A stretch of DNA of 64,000 bases from Curtobacterium sp. VKM Ac-1395. Its GTDB lineage: Bacteria; Actinomycetota; Actinomycetes; Actinomycetales; Microbacteriaceae. The notes beneath the pieces are model-generated. The model was not told the origin of the DNA, searched no databases, and worked only from the letters and a program-made list of their open reading frames with translations. The translations under genes were made by a program, and so were the position numbers. The stretch lies in contig NZ_JADKRX010000006.1 of NCBI RefSeq assembly GCF_015350975.1, positions 1 to 64,000 on the forward strand, in the 5' to 3' direction. Every line of letters begins with the position of its first letter. Within the stretch, counting starts at the first letter, position 1. Shown in pieces: positions 18,536 through 29,648 of this stretch.

Positions 18536-18731
18536 TGCCGTCACCTCAATAGAACTGCTGAACGTGTGGAACCGGGACGTCCCGCTGTGAATGTACCAGC
18601 GGGGCCCTCGGTGCGGATGCCCGCGGAGGCGAGCATCGATCCCGACCACCGTACACCGAGCACGGGCCTGATCCGTGATCGTGGCCGCGGCGCGGCGCGT
18701 CTCGGACGAGACAAGGGCCGGGAGGGGTGGG

Positions 18732-19028
18732 TCAGACTGCGACCGAGATGACCCGGACGACGCTCATCAGGATGATCACGACGAGCATCACGATCGACCA
18801 GCCGAAGTCGAGCGCCACGGCTCCCATCCGGAGCGGCGGGAGCGCACGGCGGACGGTCTTGATCGGCGGGTCGGTGAGCGAGTAGACCGCGTTCGCGACC
18901 ACGAGCATGCCGCCGCGCGGTCGCCACGAGCGGTTGAACGCCTGCACCATGTCCAGCGCGAACCGCCCCCACATGACGAAGAAGTACAGCAGGAGGAGGA
19001 AGTACAGGATCGTGAAGATCGAGGACAC
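18732..19028 (-). CDS. YggT-family membrane protein
   Basis: This 98-aa protein has two transmembrane helices, residues ~5-22 and ~68-95. Between them lies the conserved segment YSLTDPPIKTVRRALPP, which is the YggT signature. It sits between sepF and divIVA, its normal place in Gram-positive dcw clusters, and is presumed to act in division or envelope organisation. The GTG start is 117 nt past the sepF stop. Its molecular role is unknown. Confidence 0.9.
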   Translation of the reverse strand: MSSIFTILYFLLLLYFFVMWGRFALDMVQAFNRSWRPRGGMLVVANAVYSLTDPPIKTVRRALPPLRMGAVALDFGWSIVMLVVIILMSVVRVISVAV

Positions 19029-19145
19029 GGTTCGGCTCGCTCGTCTCGGGTGGTCGGCGTCTGGAGGACGTCGGCCACGGGGCGGGTGGGCCTGGGCGGC
19101 GCCCCGCGGTCACGACCGAGGTCGGGACCTGAGGGACGCGACGAC

Positions 19146-19724
19146 TCAGGACTGGGCGAAGAAGGACGCCTCGATGTCGGACTCTACCTCGGGCGCCTCA
19201 CCGCTCACTGCGACGTGCGCCGGGGAGAGCAGGAAGACCTTGTTCGTGACGCGCTCGATCTTGCCGTAGAGGCCGAGCGACAGGCCGCTCGCGAAGTCGA
19301 TCATGCGACGCGCGTCGGACTCGGTCATCTGCGAGAGGTTGATGATGACGGGGATCCCGTCGCGGAAGCTCTCGGCGATGGACTGGGCGTCCTTGTACTC
19401 GCGCGGGTGGACGGTGAGGATCTCGTTCATTTCCTGGACCGGGGTCGCCTTCTGTGCGGTCGTGTGCGAGCGGCGCAGCGGAGTGACCTGGGCGCCGCGC
19501 TGGTGGGTGTGCGGGGCCTTCGCCTCGGGGGCCGCCGCAGCGGGTGCCGCCGCGGGAGCCGCAGCCGCCGGAGCGGGGGTCTCGTGCTGCTGGGCAGCGA
19601 GTGCCGTGGACTGCTGCTGCGGCGCGCGCGACTGCGGCTGCGCGCTCTGCGGCTCGTCCTCGTACTCGAGTTCCTCGTCGGCGAGGCCGAGGTAGACCAT
19701 CGTCTTCTTCAACGGACCGGCCAT
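19146..19724 (-). CDS. sepF: Cell division protein SepF
   Basis: This 192-aa protein anchors FtsZ to the membrane in bacteria lacking FtsA. It starts with a conserved amphipathic membrane helix ([14 protein letters not shown]) and passes through a low-complexity Ala/Pro/Gln linker at about residues 25-90. It ends in the SepF core domain of roughly 95 residues, with [18 protein letters not shown] and [24 protein letters not shown] lies 4 nt before the ATG. FtsZ in this window carries the matching C-terminal peptide DVPDFLK. Confidence 0.95.
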   Translation of the reverse strand: MAGPLKKTMVYLGLADEELEYEDEPQSAQPQSRAPQQQSTALAAQQHETPAPAAAAPAAAPAAAAPEAKAPHTHQRGAQVTPLRRSHTTAQKATPVQEMNEILTVHPREYKDAQSIAESFRDGIPVIINLSQMTESDARRMIDFASGLSLGLYGKIERVTNKVFLLSPAHVAVSGEAPEVESDIEASFFAQS

Positions 19725-19769
19725 GGTTCCTCCAGGGGTGTGCGTGCTCGGGGTTGCCCTGTGACGAGG

Positions 19770-20468
19770 CTAGGGCGCGGCCGGCCGGTTTCCGGTGATT
19801 GCCGTCCCGATCCGCAGGTGTGTCGCGCCCTCGGCGATCGCCTCGGCGAAGTCGCCGCTCATCCCGGCGGAGACGTCGGTGGCCGTGGGCACCGTCAGAC
19901 GCACACGCTCGGAGATCGCCCGGAGCCGCGCGAAGGCGGCTCGGGGCTCCTCGTCGAGGGGCGCGACGGCCATCACGCCGCGCAGGGCGATCGTGCCGGT
20001 GGCCAGGACGCGCTCCACCATGGCGTCGACGTCATCGGGCTGCACGCCCCCGCGGCCGGGGTCGTCGGTGAGGTTGACCTGCACGAAGCCGTCGATGACG
20101 GGCGGTGCTGGTTCCTCGGTCGTGGGTGCGAAGGCGTCGACGACGGACGCCCGGTCGAGCGACTGCACCACGTGGGCGTAGCGGCGCACCTGACGGGCCT
20201 TCTTCGACTGCAACTGCCCGACGAAGTGCCAGGTGAGCCCCAGGTCCGCCAGCTCGGCGGCCTTGGCCTGGGCCTCCTGGTGGCGGTTCTCCCCCACGTC
20301 GGTCACGCCGAGTGCGGCGAGCTCGGCGACGAGCGACGCCGGGTGGTACTTCGTGACCACGATGAGCGTCAGGTCGTCGGACGAGCGACCGGCCGCCCTG
20401 GCCGCGTCGGCGATGCCGTCGCGGACCGAGGACAGCCGGTCCTGGAGGCTCGGGGAGCCGTCCGTCAT
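19770..20468 (-). CDS. YggS-family PLP homeostasis protein
   Basis: This 232-aa single-domain PLP-binding barrel protein helps maintain pyridoxal phosphate levels. The Schiff-base lysine lies in LIVVTKYHP and the phosphate-binding region in GMSGDFAEAIAEGATHLRIG. GENRHQEAQAKA and WHFVGQLQSKKAR are strong family blocks. The ATG lies 6 nt after the ftsZ stop. In many Actinobacteria a pgeF/yfiH gene stands between ftsZ and yggS; here nothing does. Confidence 0.93.
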   Translation of the reverse strand: MTDGSPSLQDRLSSVRDGIADAARAAGRSSDDLTLIVVTKYHPASLVAELAALGVTDVGENRHQEAQAKAAELADLGLTWHFVGQLQSKKARQVRRYAHVVQSLDRASVVDAFAPTTEEPAPPVIDGFVQVNLTDDPGRGGVQPDDVDAMVERVLATGTIALRGVMAVAPLDEEPRAAFARLRAISERVRLTVPTATDVSAGMSGDFAEAIAEGATHLRIGTAITGNRPAAP

Positions 20469-20474
20469 GTCGTC

Positions 20475-21632
20475 TTACTTCAGGAAGTCGGGGACGTCGA
20501 GCTCGTCGTCGTCACCGTCGAAGGCGGGGTCCGCGGCGCGCTGCGCCGGCGGCTCGTGCTCCTGCGACGCCCACGAGCGTGCCGGGGCGTCCTGCGGGCC
20601 GGTCGAGCTCGAACCGACGGGCACGGTGGCACCGGCGTCCGGGTCGACCCAGCTGGCGCGGCGTTCCTTGACCTGCGACGAGGGCTCTCCGCCGTCGAAC
20701 CCGGCTGCGATGACCGTGACGCGGACCTCGTCGCCGAGGGTGTCGTCGATCACTGCGCCGAAGATGATGTTCGCCTCGGGGTGGACGGCTTCCTGCACCA
20801 GGCGGGCCGCGTCGTTGATCTCGAAGATGCCGAGGTTCGAGCCACCCTGGATCGAGAGCAGCACGCCGTGCGCGCCGTCGATGGAGGCCTCGAGCAGCGG
20901 CGATGCGACCGCGAGCTCCGCAGCCTTGATCGCCCGGTCGGCTCCCCGCGAGGACCCGATGCCCATGAGCGCCGAACCGGCACCCTGCATGACGCTCTTC
21001 ACGTCGGCGAAGTCGAGGTTGATCAGGCCGGGGGTGGTGATCAGGTCGGTGATGCCCTGCACGCCGGCGAGCAGCACCTGGTCGGCGGTCGCGAAGGCCT
21101 CGACCATCGAGATGCCCCGGTCGGAGATCTCGAGGAGGCGGTCGTTCGGCACGACGATGAGGGTGTCGACCTCGTCCTTCAGGCCGGCGACGCCGTTCTC
21201 GGCCTGCGACTGACGACGCTTGCCCTCGAAGCTGAAGGGCTTCGTGACGACACCGATCGTCAGCGCGCCGATCGACTTGGCGATGCGGGCGACGACGGGC
21301 GCACCACCCGTGCCGGTCCCACCGCCCTCACCGGCGGTGACGAAGACCATGTCGGCCCCCGCGAGGGCCTCTTCGATCTCTTCGGCGTGGTCCTCGGCGG
21401 CACGACGGCCGACCTCGGGGTCCGCACCGGCGCCGAGGCCGCGGGTGATCTCGCGGCCCACGTCGAGCTTGACGTCGGCGTCGCTGAGCAGGAGCGCCTG
21501 GGCGTCGGTGTTGATCGCGATGAACTCGACCCCACGGAGGCCCAGCTCGATCATGCGGTTGACGGCGTTGACGCCGCCGCCGCCGACACCGACGACCTTG
21601 ATCACGGCGAGGTAGTTGTGGTTCGTGGTCAC
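20475..21632 (-). CDS. ftsZ: Cell division GTPase FtsZ
   Basis: This 385-aa tubulin homologue forms the Z ring. The GTP-binding [12 protein letters not shown] and N-terminal [15 protein letters not shown] are intact, and the T7 loop ([11 protein letters not shown]) is present. The variable linker covers ~315-370, and the protein ends [11 protein letters not shown], the conserved peptide bound by SepF. The GTG at 21632 was chosen because the sequence becomes FtsZ-like right there ([14 protein letters not shown]) and GGAGG lies 10 nt upstream. The long open frame before it is not coding. A 169-nt gap separates it from ftsQ and probably holds an extra ftsZ promoter. Confidence 0.97.
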   Translation of the reverse strand: MTTNHNYLAVIKVVGVGGGGVNAVNRMIELGLRGVEFIAINTDAQALLLSDADVKLDVGREITRGLGAGADPEVGRRAAEDHAEEIEEALAGADMVFVTAGEGGGTGTGGAPVVARIAKSIGALTIGVVTKPFSFEGKRRQSQAENGVAGLKDEVDTLIVVPNDRLLEISDRGISMVEAFATADQVLLAGVQGITDLITTPGLINLDFADVKSVMQGAGSALMGIGSSRGADRAIKAAELAVASPLLEASIDGAHGVLLSIQGGSNLGIFEINDAARLVQEAVHPEANIIFGAVIDDTLGDEVRVTVIAAGFDGGEPSSQVKERRASWVDPDAGATVPVGSSSTGPQDAPARSWASQEHEPPAQRAADPAFDGDDDELDVPDFLK

Positions 21633-21801
21633 GTCAGTCCGGCCTCCGGTAGAACCCTCAACCTCTACTTGAAGTTGCGGGGTTGTGCTGCTATGGGTGG
21701 TGCTGGCTTCGACGCTACGGGTGCGCTCCGGGCGGTGTCGCCCCGCCACGCCGCGTGTCGTGCAATGCGGTGCCGCACTTTCTCGGCGCGGCGGTCCGAG
21801 C

Positions 21802-23070
21802 TCAGTCCTGGGTGCGGATGATCCCGTTGTCGGGCGCGGACACGTCGTACTCGACCGCCGTGTCCGGGGCGCGGGTGGCATGGTCCTTCACCAGGGCGTC
21901 GAGCAGGGCTGCCTTCGCCGCGGACTCGTCAGGGCTCCCCCACACGACGCGCGAGCCGTCCTTCATGGTGAGGGTCACGTCGTCGGCGGTCGACGCCGCG
22001 ACGCCGGACACCTGCGACCGCACGGCCGACGGCAGCGCCAGGACGACCTCGGTCATCGTGCGGAACACCGAGGAACCGAGCTTCGCGGACCCGACGTCCG
22101 CCAGCGGCATCGTGTCCGGGCGCTTCGTCGAGGACTGCACGACGATGCCGGCGGGGTCGACCAGGTCGAAGGACTTCCCGTTCTCCACCGTCACCACGGG
22201 GGTGCGCTCGGTCACCGTGACGACGAGCGTGTGCGGCGGCGACTCCTCGGTCACGTAGCTCTCGATGAGCGGGAAGGCGGCGATGTCCCGCTTGATCGCG
22301 GCGGAGTCGAGCCGCGCGAGCGGCGTGCCGATCTGGTCGGACAGCGCCCGGCGCAGCTCGGCGTCGTCGACCCGGCTCGTGCCCTTGACCTCGATCCGCT
22401 GGAGTGCCATCAGCGGGGAGAACACGGCGACGAGGATCGAGACGCCGAGCACGACGACGATGCCGCCCGTCGTGATCCAGGCGGCGCGCCGGTGCCGGGA
22501 GCGGCGGGTGAAGCGACGGACCTCGGCCCGTTCGTGCAGCCGGCGGCGCTTGCGCGCGGCCCTGGCCTCACGCGCGGTCTCGGCAGCGCGGACACCGGCG
22601 CCGATGGGCGTGGTCGCGGCGTCGGGCTGTCCGGGACGGGAGGCCGTGCGCAGGTCCACGACGTCCGTCGCGCCCGGCGCGTGGTCGCGGTCGCTGTCGC
22701 TGTCGCGGTCGACACGGTCACCGTCAACGTCACCGGCGCGGTCGGCGTCGTCACCCTCGTGCCGCGCGTCTGGGTCGTGGTCGCGCCGCGCGTCGCGGTC
22801 GTCGTCCGCGTCGACGACGGTGCCGGTCGCCGTGACGTCGGGCAGGTCCGGCAGCGCTCCGGCCGAGCGTGTGGGGGTGGACGCGACCGTCCAGCGGTCC
22901 GTGGCGGACGAGGCGGAGGCGAGCGGGGCCTCCTGGGCGTCCTCGACCCCACGGCGGCCGGTGAGCCGCCCGAGTCGCGGGACCCGGCGCTCGCGTGGTG
23001 CGGGTTCGTCGCCCTCGTCGGCGGCGGCGCGCTGCGCCGGACGCTCGTCGAAGCCCTCGGGACGCTTCAC
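21802..23070 (-). CDS. ftsQ: Cell division protein FtsQ with long charged N-terminal extension
   Basis: This 422-aa divisome protein has a cytoplasmic part of ~195 residues and one transmembrane helix ([22 protein letters not shown]). A POTRA domain follows ([22 protein letters not shown]), then the FtsQ/DivIB domain. It links FtsL-FtsB with the septal synthase. The cytoplasmic part is unusual: about residues 85-135 are an Asp/Arg/His-rich run encoded by GTCGCT/GTCGCG-type hexamers. Typical FtsQ cytoplasmic tails are far shorter. The GTG start overlaps the murC stop (GTGA). Confidence 0.92.
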   Translation of the reverse strand: MKRPEGFDERPAQRAAADEGDEPAPRERRVPRLGRLTGRRGVEDAQEAPLASASSATDRWTVASTPTRSAGALPDLPDVTATGTVVDADDDRDARRDHDPDARHEGDDADRAGDVDGDRVDRDSDSDRDHAPGATDVVDLRTASRPGQPDAATTPIGAGVRAAETAREARAARKRRRLHERAEVRRFTRRSRHRRAAWITTGGIVVVLGVSILVAVFSPLMALQRIEVKGTSRVDDAELRRALSDQIGTPLARLDSAAIKRDIAAFPLIESYVTEESPPHTLVVTVTERTPVVTVENGKSFDLVDPAGIVVQSSTKRPDTMPLADVGSAKLGSSVFRTMTEVVLALPSAVRSQVSGVAASTADDVTLTMKDGSRVVWGSPDESAAKAALLDALVKDHATRAPDTAVEYDVSAPDNGIIRTQD

Positions 23071-24506
23071 CTGGCGCTGGCCCCGTCGGTCTGGTCGGCC
23101 GGCGCGTCGCCGAGGGCGGTGAGCACCTGCGGGATGATCCGGTACACGTCGCCGCAGCTCAGCGTCATGATGATGTCGCCGTCGCGGGCGACCGCGGCTG
23201 CGCGGGCCGAGGCCTCGGCCCAGTCGGGCAGGTAGTCGACGTGGGTCTGGTCGTGGAAGCGCTCCTGCACCAGGGCGCCGGTGACGCCGGGCTCCGGGTC
23301 CTCGCGGGCGCCGTAGACGTCGAGGACGACCGTGTGGTCGGCGAGCTGCTCGTAGACCGCGGCGAAGTCCCCGGCCATCATCCGGGTGCGCGAGTACAGG
23401 TGCGGCTGGTGGATCGCGATGATCCGGCCGTCGCCGACGACGTTCCGCGCGGCGCGCAGGGCTGCCGCGACCTCGGTCGGGTGGTGGGCGTAGTCGTCGT
23501 ACACCGACACGCCGCGCTCGACGCCGTGCAGCTCGAAGCGGCGCTCGGTGCCGCCGAAGGCCTCGATGCCGCGGACCGCGTCGGCCGGGGACACCCCGAG
23601 CCCGACGAGCACGGCGAAGGCACCGACGGCGTTGACCGCGTTGTGGCGCCCGGGGACGCGGAGCGTGAGGTGGTGGGACTCCCCCGCCGCGCGGAAGTCG
23701 ACCTCGACGCCGGCCGACTCGACGATGCGCTCGATGCGGACGTCCGCGTCGGCGGCCTCGCCGAACGTGACGACCTCGGGCGCGTGCTCGAGGGCGCGGA
23801 CCCCGGCGGTGACGCGCTTCGCACCGGCGTCGTCGCTGGAGACGACGATGCGCTCGCGGGCCTTCGCCGCGAACTCGACGAAGGCGTCGATGAACGCGTC
23901 CTCGCTGCCGTAGTGGTCGAGGTGGTCCGCGTCGACGTTCGTGATGAGCGCCACTGCGACGTCGTAGAGCAGGAAGGAGCCGTCGGACTCGTCGGCCTCC
24001 ACCACGAACAGGTCGCTCGTGCCCGGCGCTGAGCTCGTGCCGAGGGACTGGATGACGCCACCGTTGACGAAGCTCGGGTCGAGGCCGAGCTCGACCATCG
24101 CCGTGACGATCATGCCGGTGGACGTGGTCTTGCCGTGGGCCCCCGCGACCGCGACCAGGCGGTGCTGGGCGATGAGGGCGGCGAGGGCCTGGGAGCGGTG
24201 CAGGACCGGCAGCCCGCGGCGCTGGGCCTCGAGGAGCTCGGGGTTGTCCGGCCAGAGGGCGCTGGTGACGACGACGGTGTCCGCGGCGCCGACGTTGGAC
24301 GCGTCGTGGCCGATGTGCACCTCGGCGCCGAGCTCGCGCATCCGCCCGGTCGTCGCGGTCTCGCGGGAGTCGCTGCCCGTGACACGGTGCCCGGCGGCGA
24401 GGAACATCCGCGCGATCCCGCTCATGCCGGAGCCGCCGATGCCGACGAAGTGGACCGTGCCGAGGTCGTCCGGGATCGGCTGGGTCAGGTCCGGCTTGAT
24501 GGTCAT
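23067..24506 (-). CDS. murC: UDP-N-acetylmuramate-amino acid ligase MurC
   Basis: This 479-aa ATP-dependent ligase adds the first stem-peptide residue to UDP-MurNAc. The three Mur ligase domains are visible: [13 protein letters not shown] at the start, the P-loop [13 protein letters not shown] near 110, and [10 protein letters not shown] with the central-C-terminal ligands. ATG at 24506 overlaps the murG stop (ATGA), and its stop overlaps ftsQ (GTGA). Microbacteriaceae with B-type peptidoglycan have Gly at position 1 instead of L-Ala, so this enzyme may add glycine; that is inference from family chemistry, not visible in the sequence. Confidence 0.97.
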   Translation of the reverse strand: MTIKPDLTQPIPDDLGTVHFVGIGGSGMSGIARMFLAAGHRVTGSDSRETATTGRMRELGAEVHIGHDASNVGAADTVVVTSALWPDNPELLEAQRRGLPVLHRSQALAALIAQHRLVAVAGAHGKTTSTGMIVTAMVELGLDPSFVNGGVIQSLGTSSAPGTSDLFVVEADESDGSFLLYDVAVALITNVDADHLDHYGSEDAFIDAFVEFAAKARERIVVSSDDAGAKRVTAGVRALEHAPEVVTFGEAADADVRIERIVESAGVEVDFRAAGESHHLTLRVPGRHNAVNAVGAFAVLVGLGVSPADAVRGIEAFGGTERRFELHGVERGVSVYDDYAHHPTEVAAALRAARNVVGDGRIIAIHQPHLYSRTRMMAGDFAAVYEQLADHTVVLDVYGAREDPEPGVTGALVQERFHDQTHVDYLPDWAEASARAAAVARDGDIIMTLSCGDVYRIIPQVLTALGDAPADQTDGASAR

Positions 24507-25702
24507 GGTTCCTCCGTGCTGCTGCCGTGCGTGGTGCTGTCGTGCGTCGAGTCGCCGTGCCTGGTGCTGTCGTGCGTCGTGCTGTCGTGCGTCGCGCCGC
24601 CGTGCGAGCGGGGGCTGGTGCCCGTGGCGGCCGCCCGTCCGGCGTCGAGGACCAGGTCGGTCATCCGGTCGGCACCGTCGCGGTGGCCGACGCTGCCCGC
24701 ACGCATCGCCATGTCGGCGATCCGCGCGCGGTCCTGCAGGAGCGTCAGGAGCTGGAACGTCACCCAGTCCTGGTCGAACTCCTGGTCGGCGACGAGCACC
24801 GCACCCCCCGCCTCGACGACGTCGCGGGCGTTGTGCCGCTGCTCGCCGTTGCCGACAGGGTACGGCACCAGGACGCTCGGCAGCCCGACGGCCGCGAGCT
24901 CGCACACCATGCCGGCACCGGCTCGCGACACCACGAAGTCCGAGGCGGCGTACGCCAGGTCCATCCGGTCGCAGTACGGCAGGACGGTGTACCCGTCGAG
25001 GTCGCTCGGGCCTATGTCGGACTTGCCGCCGACGACGTGCAGCACCTGCCACCCGGCGCCGACGATGGACGCCGCCGAGCGGTTCACGGTGCGGTTGATG
25101 CTCCGGGCACCGGAGGACCCACCCGTCACGAGCAGCACGGGTCGGTCCGGGTCGAGCCCGAACTCGGCGAGGCCCTCTGCCCGGCGCGCACGACGGTCGA
25201 GGTCCTCGACCTCACGGCGGAGCGGCATCCCGACCAGGCGGGAGTGGCGCAGCCGGGTGTTCGAGAAGGTCACCCCCACGTGGTGCGTCAGGAACGCCGC
25301 GAGCCGGTTCGCCAGGCCCGGCTTGGCGTTCTGCTCGTGCACGACGATCGGGGTGCCGGTGCGCTTCGCCGCGATGTACGCCGGAGCGGCCGCGTAGCCG
25401 CCGACCCCGAGGACGACCTCGACGTCGTGCTCGCGGATGAGCTGTTCCGTCCGTCGCACCGCTCGCCAGAAGGCACCGGGGAAGCGCAGCGCCGCGGCGT
25501 TGGGCTTGCGCGGGAACGGCAGCCGCGGGATGGTCAGGAGCTCGTAGCCGCGCATCGGCACCAGGCGGGACTCGAGGCCCTCCGCCGTGCCGAGCACGAG
25601 GACGCGGTCCTCCGGGGAACGCTCGGTCAGCCGGTCGGCGACGGCGAGCAGGGGGTTCACGTGGCCGGCGGTGCCCCCGCCGGCGAAGAGGTAGGTGCTC
25701 AC
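24503..25702 (-). CDS. murG: UDP-GlcNAc:lipid I transferase MurG, repeat-bearing C-terminal tail
   Basis: This 399-aa GT-B glycosyltransferase converts lipid I to lipid II on the inner membrane face. The glycine loops [12 protein letters not shown] and GVGGYAAAP and the acceptor segment [12 protein letters not shown] are intact. So are [10 protein letters not shown] and [18 protein letters not shown], which bind UDP-GlcNAc. The last ~43 residues (from ~357) go beyond the normal end of the fold. They are a Thr/His/Asp/Ser repeat of THDST-type units coded by a DNA minisatellite at about 24530-24606. The GTG start overlaps the ftsW stop by GTGA. Confidence 0.96.
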   Translation of the reverse strand: MSTYLFAGGGTAGHVNPLLAVADRLTERSPEDRVLVLGTAEGLESRLVPMRGYELLTIPRLPFPRKPNAAALRFPGAFWRAVRRTEQLIREHDVEVVLGVGGYAAAPAYIAAKRTGTPIVVHEQNAKPGLANRLAAFLTHHVGVTFSNTRLRHSRLVGMPLRREVEDLDRRARRAEGLAEFGLDPDRPVLLVTGGSSGARSINRTVNRSAASIVGAGWQVLHVVGGKSDIGPSDLDGYTVLPYCDRMDLAYAASDFVVSRAGAGMVCELAAVGLPSVLVPYPVGNGEQRHNARDVVEAGGAVLVADQEFDQDWVTFQLLTLLQDRARIADMAMRAGSVGHRDGADRMTDLVLDAGRAAATGTSPRSHGGATHDSTTHDSTRHGDSTHDSTTHGSSTEEP

Positions 25703-27060
25703 CGCACGCTCCCGTTCCTGGTGCGGACGTCGTGGACGTCGTGGGCGCGGGACAGCGCGTTCTTCCCGGGGATCTCCCGCGCGAAGGACAGGACGACGCC
25801 GATCGCGACGAGCGTCATGATGAGCGCGGACCCGCCCGCGGAGATGAGCGGGAGTGGGACACCGAGCACCGGCAGCAGGCCGAGGACCACCGCGATGTTG
25901 ACGAGTGCCTGCCCGATCACCCAGGCGAGCACGCCGCCGGTGACGGTCCGGACGAAGGGGTCGTCCGACAGGCGGATGACCTTGATCATGCTGATGGCGA
26001 GCACCACGAAGAGCGCCAGCACGACGACGCAGCCGATGAGCCCGAGCTCCTCGCCGACGATCGCGAAGATGTAGTCGTTGTCGGCCTCGGGCAACCAGGA
26101 CCACTTCGCCTTGGAGTTGCCGAGCCCGACGCCGAACACCCCGCCGGACGCCAGCGCCCACATGCCGTGCACGGGCTGCCAGCAGATGTCCTGCGCCTGG
26201 TTCGAGTCGGTGCACCCGGAGAGCCAGGCGCTGATGCGGACCTGCCGGGAGCTCGACGCCATCGTGACGACGGGCAGCAGGACCGCGATCGCCGCGATGC
26301 CGACCGCCAGGTGTCGCAGCCGCACACCGCCGACGAACAGGCTGCCGAAGACCAGGATCACCATGATCATCGCGGTGCCCTGGTCGCCGCCGAGCAGGAC
26401 GAGGCCGATGGAGACCGCGGTGGCCAGGCCGACCGGGATGAAGACCTCGCGCCAGTCGTGCAGCTTCTCGCGCTTGCGGAACAGCACCGCGCCGATGCCC
26501 AGCACGAGTGCGAGCTTGAGGAACTCGGACGGCTGCGCGGTGATCCCGCCGAAGCCGATCCAGTTGCGATTGCCCTGGACGTCGATGCCGATCGGGGTGA
26601 ACACGAGCAGCTGGAGCACCAGGCCGGCCCCGACGATGCGCATGGCCCAGCGGCGCCAGAACTCGGCGGGGAACCGGCTCACCACGAGCATGAGCGGCAC
26701 GCCGATGAGCGCGTAGAGGCCCTGCTTGGCGAAGGCGCCGAAGAAGCCGTGCTTGTACCGGTACTCCTCGACGCTCGAGGACGAGAGCACCATCACGACG
26801 CCGAACACGACGAGGAACAGCGTCACGCCGAGGATCGCGTAGAAGCTGCTCGACTCGGCCACGAAGACGTTCCGGACCGCGACGACGGCACCGTTCGCCC
26901 GGCGTCCGGCAGCAGAGCGGCTCGAGGTCGTGCCGGGCCGCCCGGCCGTGGTCGTCGTGCGCGCCGTCGCTGTGCGCGCGGTCGCTGCTCTGGCCGTCGC
27001 CGTGTTGGCCTCCGCTCGGCCGCTACGGCCGTTCGCCGGAAGATCCGTCGGTGTCGCCAT
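25699..27060 (-). CDS. ftsW: SEDS glycosyltransferase FtsW
   Basis: This 453-aa polytopic membrane protein polymerises lipid II at the septum with the FtsI transpeptidase. About ten transmembrane helices are seen after a hydrophilic, Thr/Ala/Arg-rich cytoplasmic tail of ~55 residues. SEDS landmarks include NRNWIGFGGITAQPSEFLKLALVL, split here as NRNWIGFGG and QPSEFLKLALVL, and the C-terminal GVPLPLISAGGSALI. ATG at 27060 has GGAGG 8 nt upstream and lies inside the end of murD, a 38-nt overlap. The gene ends overlapping murG. Confidence 0.95.
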   Translation of the reverse strand: MATPTDLPANGRSGRAEANTATARAATARTATARTTTTAGRPGTTSSRSAAGRRANGAVVAVRNVFVAESSSFYAILGVTLFLVVFGVVMVLSSSSVEEYRYKHGFFGAFAKQGLYALIGVPLMLVVSRFPAEFWRRWAMRIVGAGLVLQLLVFTPIGIDVQGNRNWIGFGGITAQPSEFLKLALVLGIGAVLFRKREKLHDWREVFIPVGLATAVSIGLVLLGGDQGTAMIMVILVFGSLFVGGVRLRHLAVGIAAIAVLLPVVTMASSSRQVRISAWLSGCTDSNQAQDICWQPVHGMWALASGGVFGVGLGNSKAKWSWLPEADNDYIFAIVGEELGLIGCVVVLALFVVLAISMIKVIRLSDDPFVRTVTGGVLAWVIGQALVNIAVVLGLLPVLGVPLPLISAGGSALIMTLVAIGVVLSFAREIPGKNALSRAHDVHDVRTRNGSVR

Positions 27061-28588
27061 CGGCGTCGCCTCCCAGGTGCTCGTGGACCGCCGCCGCGAA
27101 GCGCTCGCCCCGGTCGGCGTACGAGCCGAACTGGTCGAACGACGCGGCAGCCGGGGCGAGGAGGACCGTGTCGCCCGACCTCGCGATCGACGCGGCATGT
27201 CGGACCGCCTCGGGCATGACCTGATCAGTGTCCGTTGCTTCGACCTGCAGGACCGGCACCGTCGGCGCGTGTCGCGCGAATGCCTCCACGACCGGGCTGC
27301 GATCCGCGCCGATGACCACGACGCCGCGGGCTCCGGGGCCGAACTCCTCGACGAGGGCCTCGACGTCGACGCCCTTGAAGAGGCCACCGACGATCCAGAC
27401 GACCGAGGGGAACGCCGACAGCGACGCAGTCGCGGCGTGCGGGTTCGTCGCCTTGGAGTCGTCGACCCAGGCGATGCCGTTCGCGGTGGCCACGTGCTCG
27501 GTGCGGTGGTGGTCGGCGCGGAAGGCCCGGACCGCGCGCTGGATGGCCGAGGGACGGACCGTGCCGGCGCGTGCGAGGGCCGCGGCGGCGAGCACGTTCA
27601 TGGCCATGTGCGGGCTTGCGAGCCCGGCGGCCTCGAGGTCCTCGTGCGTGGCGAGCTCGAGCGCGCTGCTGCGGCGGTCCTCGACGAAGGCGCGGTCGCA
27701 CAGGACGTCGTCGACGATCCCGACGTCGCCGGCAGCCGGGACGCCCGGCGTGAACCCGACGGCACGGCAGCCCTCGACCACGTCGGCTTCCTCGACCATG
27801 CGGCGGGTCGCCTCGTCGGTGACGTTGTAGACGCAGGCCAGCACGGTGCGCTCGTACACCTTGGCCTTGGCCGCGCGGTAGGCCTCCGCGGAGCCGTGCC
27901 ACTCGAGGTGGTCGTCGGCGATGTTGAGGCAGACCGAGGCCAGGGGCACGACCGCGCCGTCCCCGGAGTCCGCCATGTAGTGCAGCTGGTGGCTGGAGAG
28001 CTCGACGACCAGGACGTCGAAGCCCTCGGGGTCGCGCACGACGTCGAGGACGGGGACACCGATGTTGCCGCAGGCCACGGCCCGCAGGCCCTCTTCCTGG
28101 TACATCGCGGTGGTGAGCTGCGTCGTCGTGGTCTTGCCGTTCGTGCCGGTGATCGTCACCCACGGGGCGGCGACCGGGCCGCGGACGACCTTGTCGCGCA
28201 CACGCCAGGCGAGCTCGACGTCCCCCCACACCGTGCTGTGCTCGGTGGCCCAGCGGACGGTCGCGTTGTGCGGCGGCAGCCCGGGCGACACGACGACCAG
28301 GTCGGGTGCCTGGCGCTCCAGGTCCGCGGGCACGGCATCGAGCGGCGTCTGCACGAACCGGGCGCCGATCACCGCGAGCAGCTCGACGCTGTCCGCGGGG
28401 GCGTCGGTCGAGTAGACGGTGACGGTGCTGCCGAGCTCCACCAGGGTGTCGGCGACCGAGAACCCGGTGGCCCCGAGACCGAGCACGGCCACGCCGAGGC
28501 CCTTCCAGCCCTCGGACCACCAGCTGTCGAGCCCGTCGAGACGATCAACCAACGCGTGCGATCCATTCCAGGTAGAAGAGTCCGACAC
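27023..28588 (-). CDS. murD: UDP-MurNAc-L-alanine(glycine):D-glutamate ligase MurD
   Basis: This 521-aa ligase adds D-glutamate to the stem peptide. The Rossmann start [12 protein letters not shown], the P-loop [14 protein letters not shown], the domain 2 block ELSSHQLHY and the C-terminal [10 protein letters not shown] are all present. The GTG start at 28588 lies 44 nt inside mraY, and no convincing SD precedes it, so coupling to mraY is likely. A TTG 36 nt further in is a less likely alternative. The C terminus overlaps ftsW by 38 nt and ends in a short Asp/Gly-rich tail. Confidence 0.95.
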   Translation of the reverse strand: MSDSSTWNGSHALVDRLDGLDSWWSEGWKGLGVAVLGLGATGFSVADTLVELGSTVTVYSTDAPADSVELLAVIGARFVQTPLDAVPADLERQAPDLVVVSPGLPPHNATVRWATEHSTVWGDVELAWRVRDKVVRGPVAAPWVTITGTNGKTTTTQLTTAMYQEEGLRAVACGNIGVPVLDVVRDPEGFDVLVVELSSHQLHYMADSGDGAVVPLASVCLNIADDHLEWHGSAEAYRAAKAKVYERTVLACVYNVTDEATRRMVEEADVVEGCRAVGFTPGVPAAGDVGIVDDVLCDRAFVEDRRSSALELATHEDLEAAGLASPHMAMNVLAAAALARAGTVRPSAIQRAVRAFRADHHRTEHVATANGIAWVDDSKATNPHAATASLSAFPSVVWIVGGLFKGVDVEALVEEFGPGARGVVVIGADRSPVVEAFARHAPTVPVLQVEATDTDQVMPEAVRHAASIARSGDTVLLAPAAASFDQFGSYADRGERFAAAVHEHLGGDADGDTDGSSGERP

Positions 28589-29648
28589 CGGCGGCGACGC
28601 AGAGTCCGGCGATGATCCAGAACCGCACGACCACCGTCACCTCGGCCCACCCCTTGAGTTCGAAGTGGTGGTGGAGCGGGCTCATCCGGAAGATGCGCTT
28701 CCCGTGGGTGATCTTGAAGTACGCGCGCTGCAGGATGACCGAGCCGGTGACGATGAAGAACAGGCCACCGATGAGGATGAGCAGCAGCTCGGTGCGGCTG
28801 AGGATCGCGAGACCCGCCAGCGCGCCGCCGAGGCCGAGCGAACCGGTGTCGCCGAGGAAGATCTGTGCCGGCGACGTGTTGTACCAGAGGAAGCCGATCA
28901 GGCCACCGCAGACCGCGGCCGCGACGACGGCGAGGTCGAGCGGGTTCGTCACGGTGTAGCAGGCGTGCTCGGTGCTCGCGTCGAGCCGGGCGCCCCCGCA
29001 GATCTGGTTCGACTGCCAGAAGCCGATGATCACGTACGACCCGATCGCCAGGATGCTCGACCCGGTCGCGAGGCCGTCGAGGCCGTCCGCCACGTTGACG
29101 CCGTTCGACGTCGACACCGTGAGCAGGACGATCCAGGCGAGGAACAGGATGGTGCCGATGACCGTGCCGAGGGCCATGAAGTCGAGCCACGGGATGTCCC
29201 GGATCGCCGAGATCATGGTGGATGCGGGCGGCTTGCCCGTCGAGCTCGGCACCACGAGTGCGACGGTCGCGAAGATGACGCCGACGATGACCTGGCCGAG
29301 GATCTTCGCCCACCCGCCGAGCCCGAGGCTCCGCTGGCGACGTACCTTGAGGAAGTCGTCGACGAACCCGACCAGGCCGAGCCCGACCATCAGGAACAGC
29401 ACGAGCATGCCCGAGAGCGTGACGGAGTCCCGCCCGACCAGGTGCCCGACGAAGTAGCCGATCACCGTGCCGAGGATGAGCACGATGCCGCCCATCGTCG
29501 CGGTGCCGCGTTTGGTGTGGTGCGACTGCGGACCGTCGTCACGGATGAACTGGCCCCACCCGAGACGGTGGAACAGCCGGATGAACAGGGGCGTGAGCAG
29601 GAGTGTGAACACCAGCGACACGGCGCCGGCGATCAGGAGGGCGATCAT
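28545..29648 (-). CDS. mraY: Phospho-N-acetylmuramoyl-pentapeptide transferase MraY
   Basis: This 367-aa membrane enzyme transfers phospho-MurNAc-pentapeptide to undecaprenyl phosphate, making lipid I. Ten transmembrane segments can be read. Catalytic motifs are FVDDFLKV with the Asp pair, [12 protein letters not shown], and the conserved HHHFELKGW near the end (in [14 protein letters not shown]). The size is normal. ATG at 29648 overlaps the murF stop (ATGA). The stop lies within murD. Confidence 0.97.
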   Translation of the reverse strand: MIALLIAGAVSLVFTLLLTPLFIRLFHRLGWGQFIRDDGPQSHHTKRGTATMGGIVLILGTVIGYFVGHLVGRDSVTLSGMLVLFLMVGLGLVGFVDDFLKVRRQRSLGLGGWAKILGQVIVGVIFATVALVVPSSTGKPPASTMISAIRDIPWLDFMALGTVIGTILFLAWIVLLTVSTSNGVNVADGLDGLATGSSILAIGSYVIIGFWQSNQICGGARLDASTEHACYTVTNPLDLAVVAAAVCGGLIGFLWYNTSPAQIFLGDTGSLGLGGALAGLAILSRTELLLILIGGLFFIVTGSVILQRAYFKITHGKRIFRMSPLHHHFELKGWAEVTVVVRFWIIAGLCVAAGVGLFYLEWIARVG

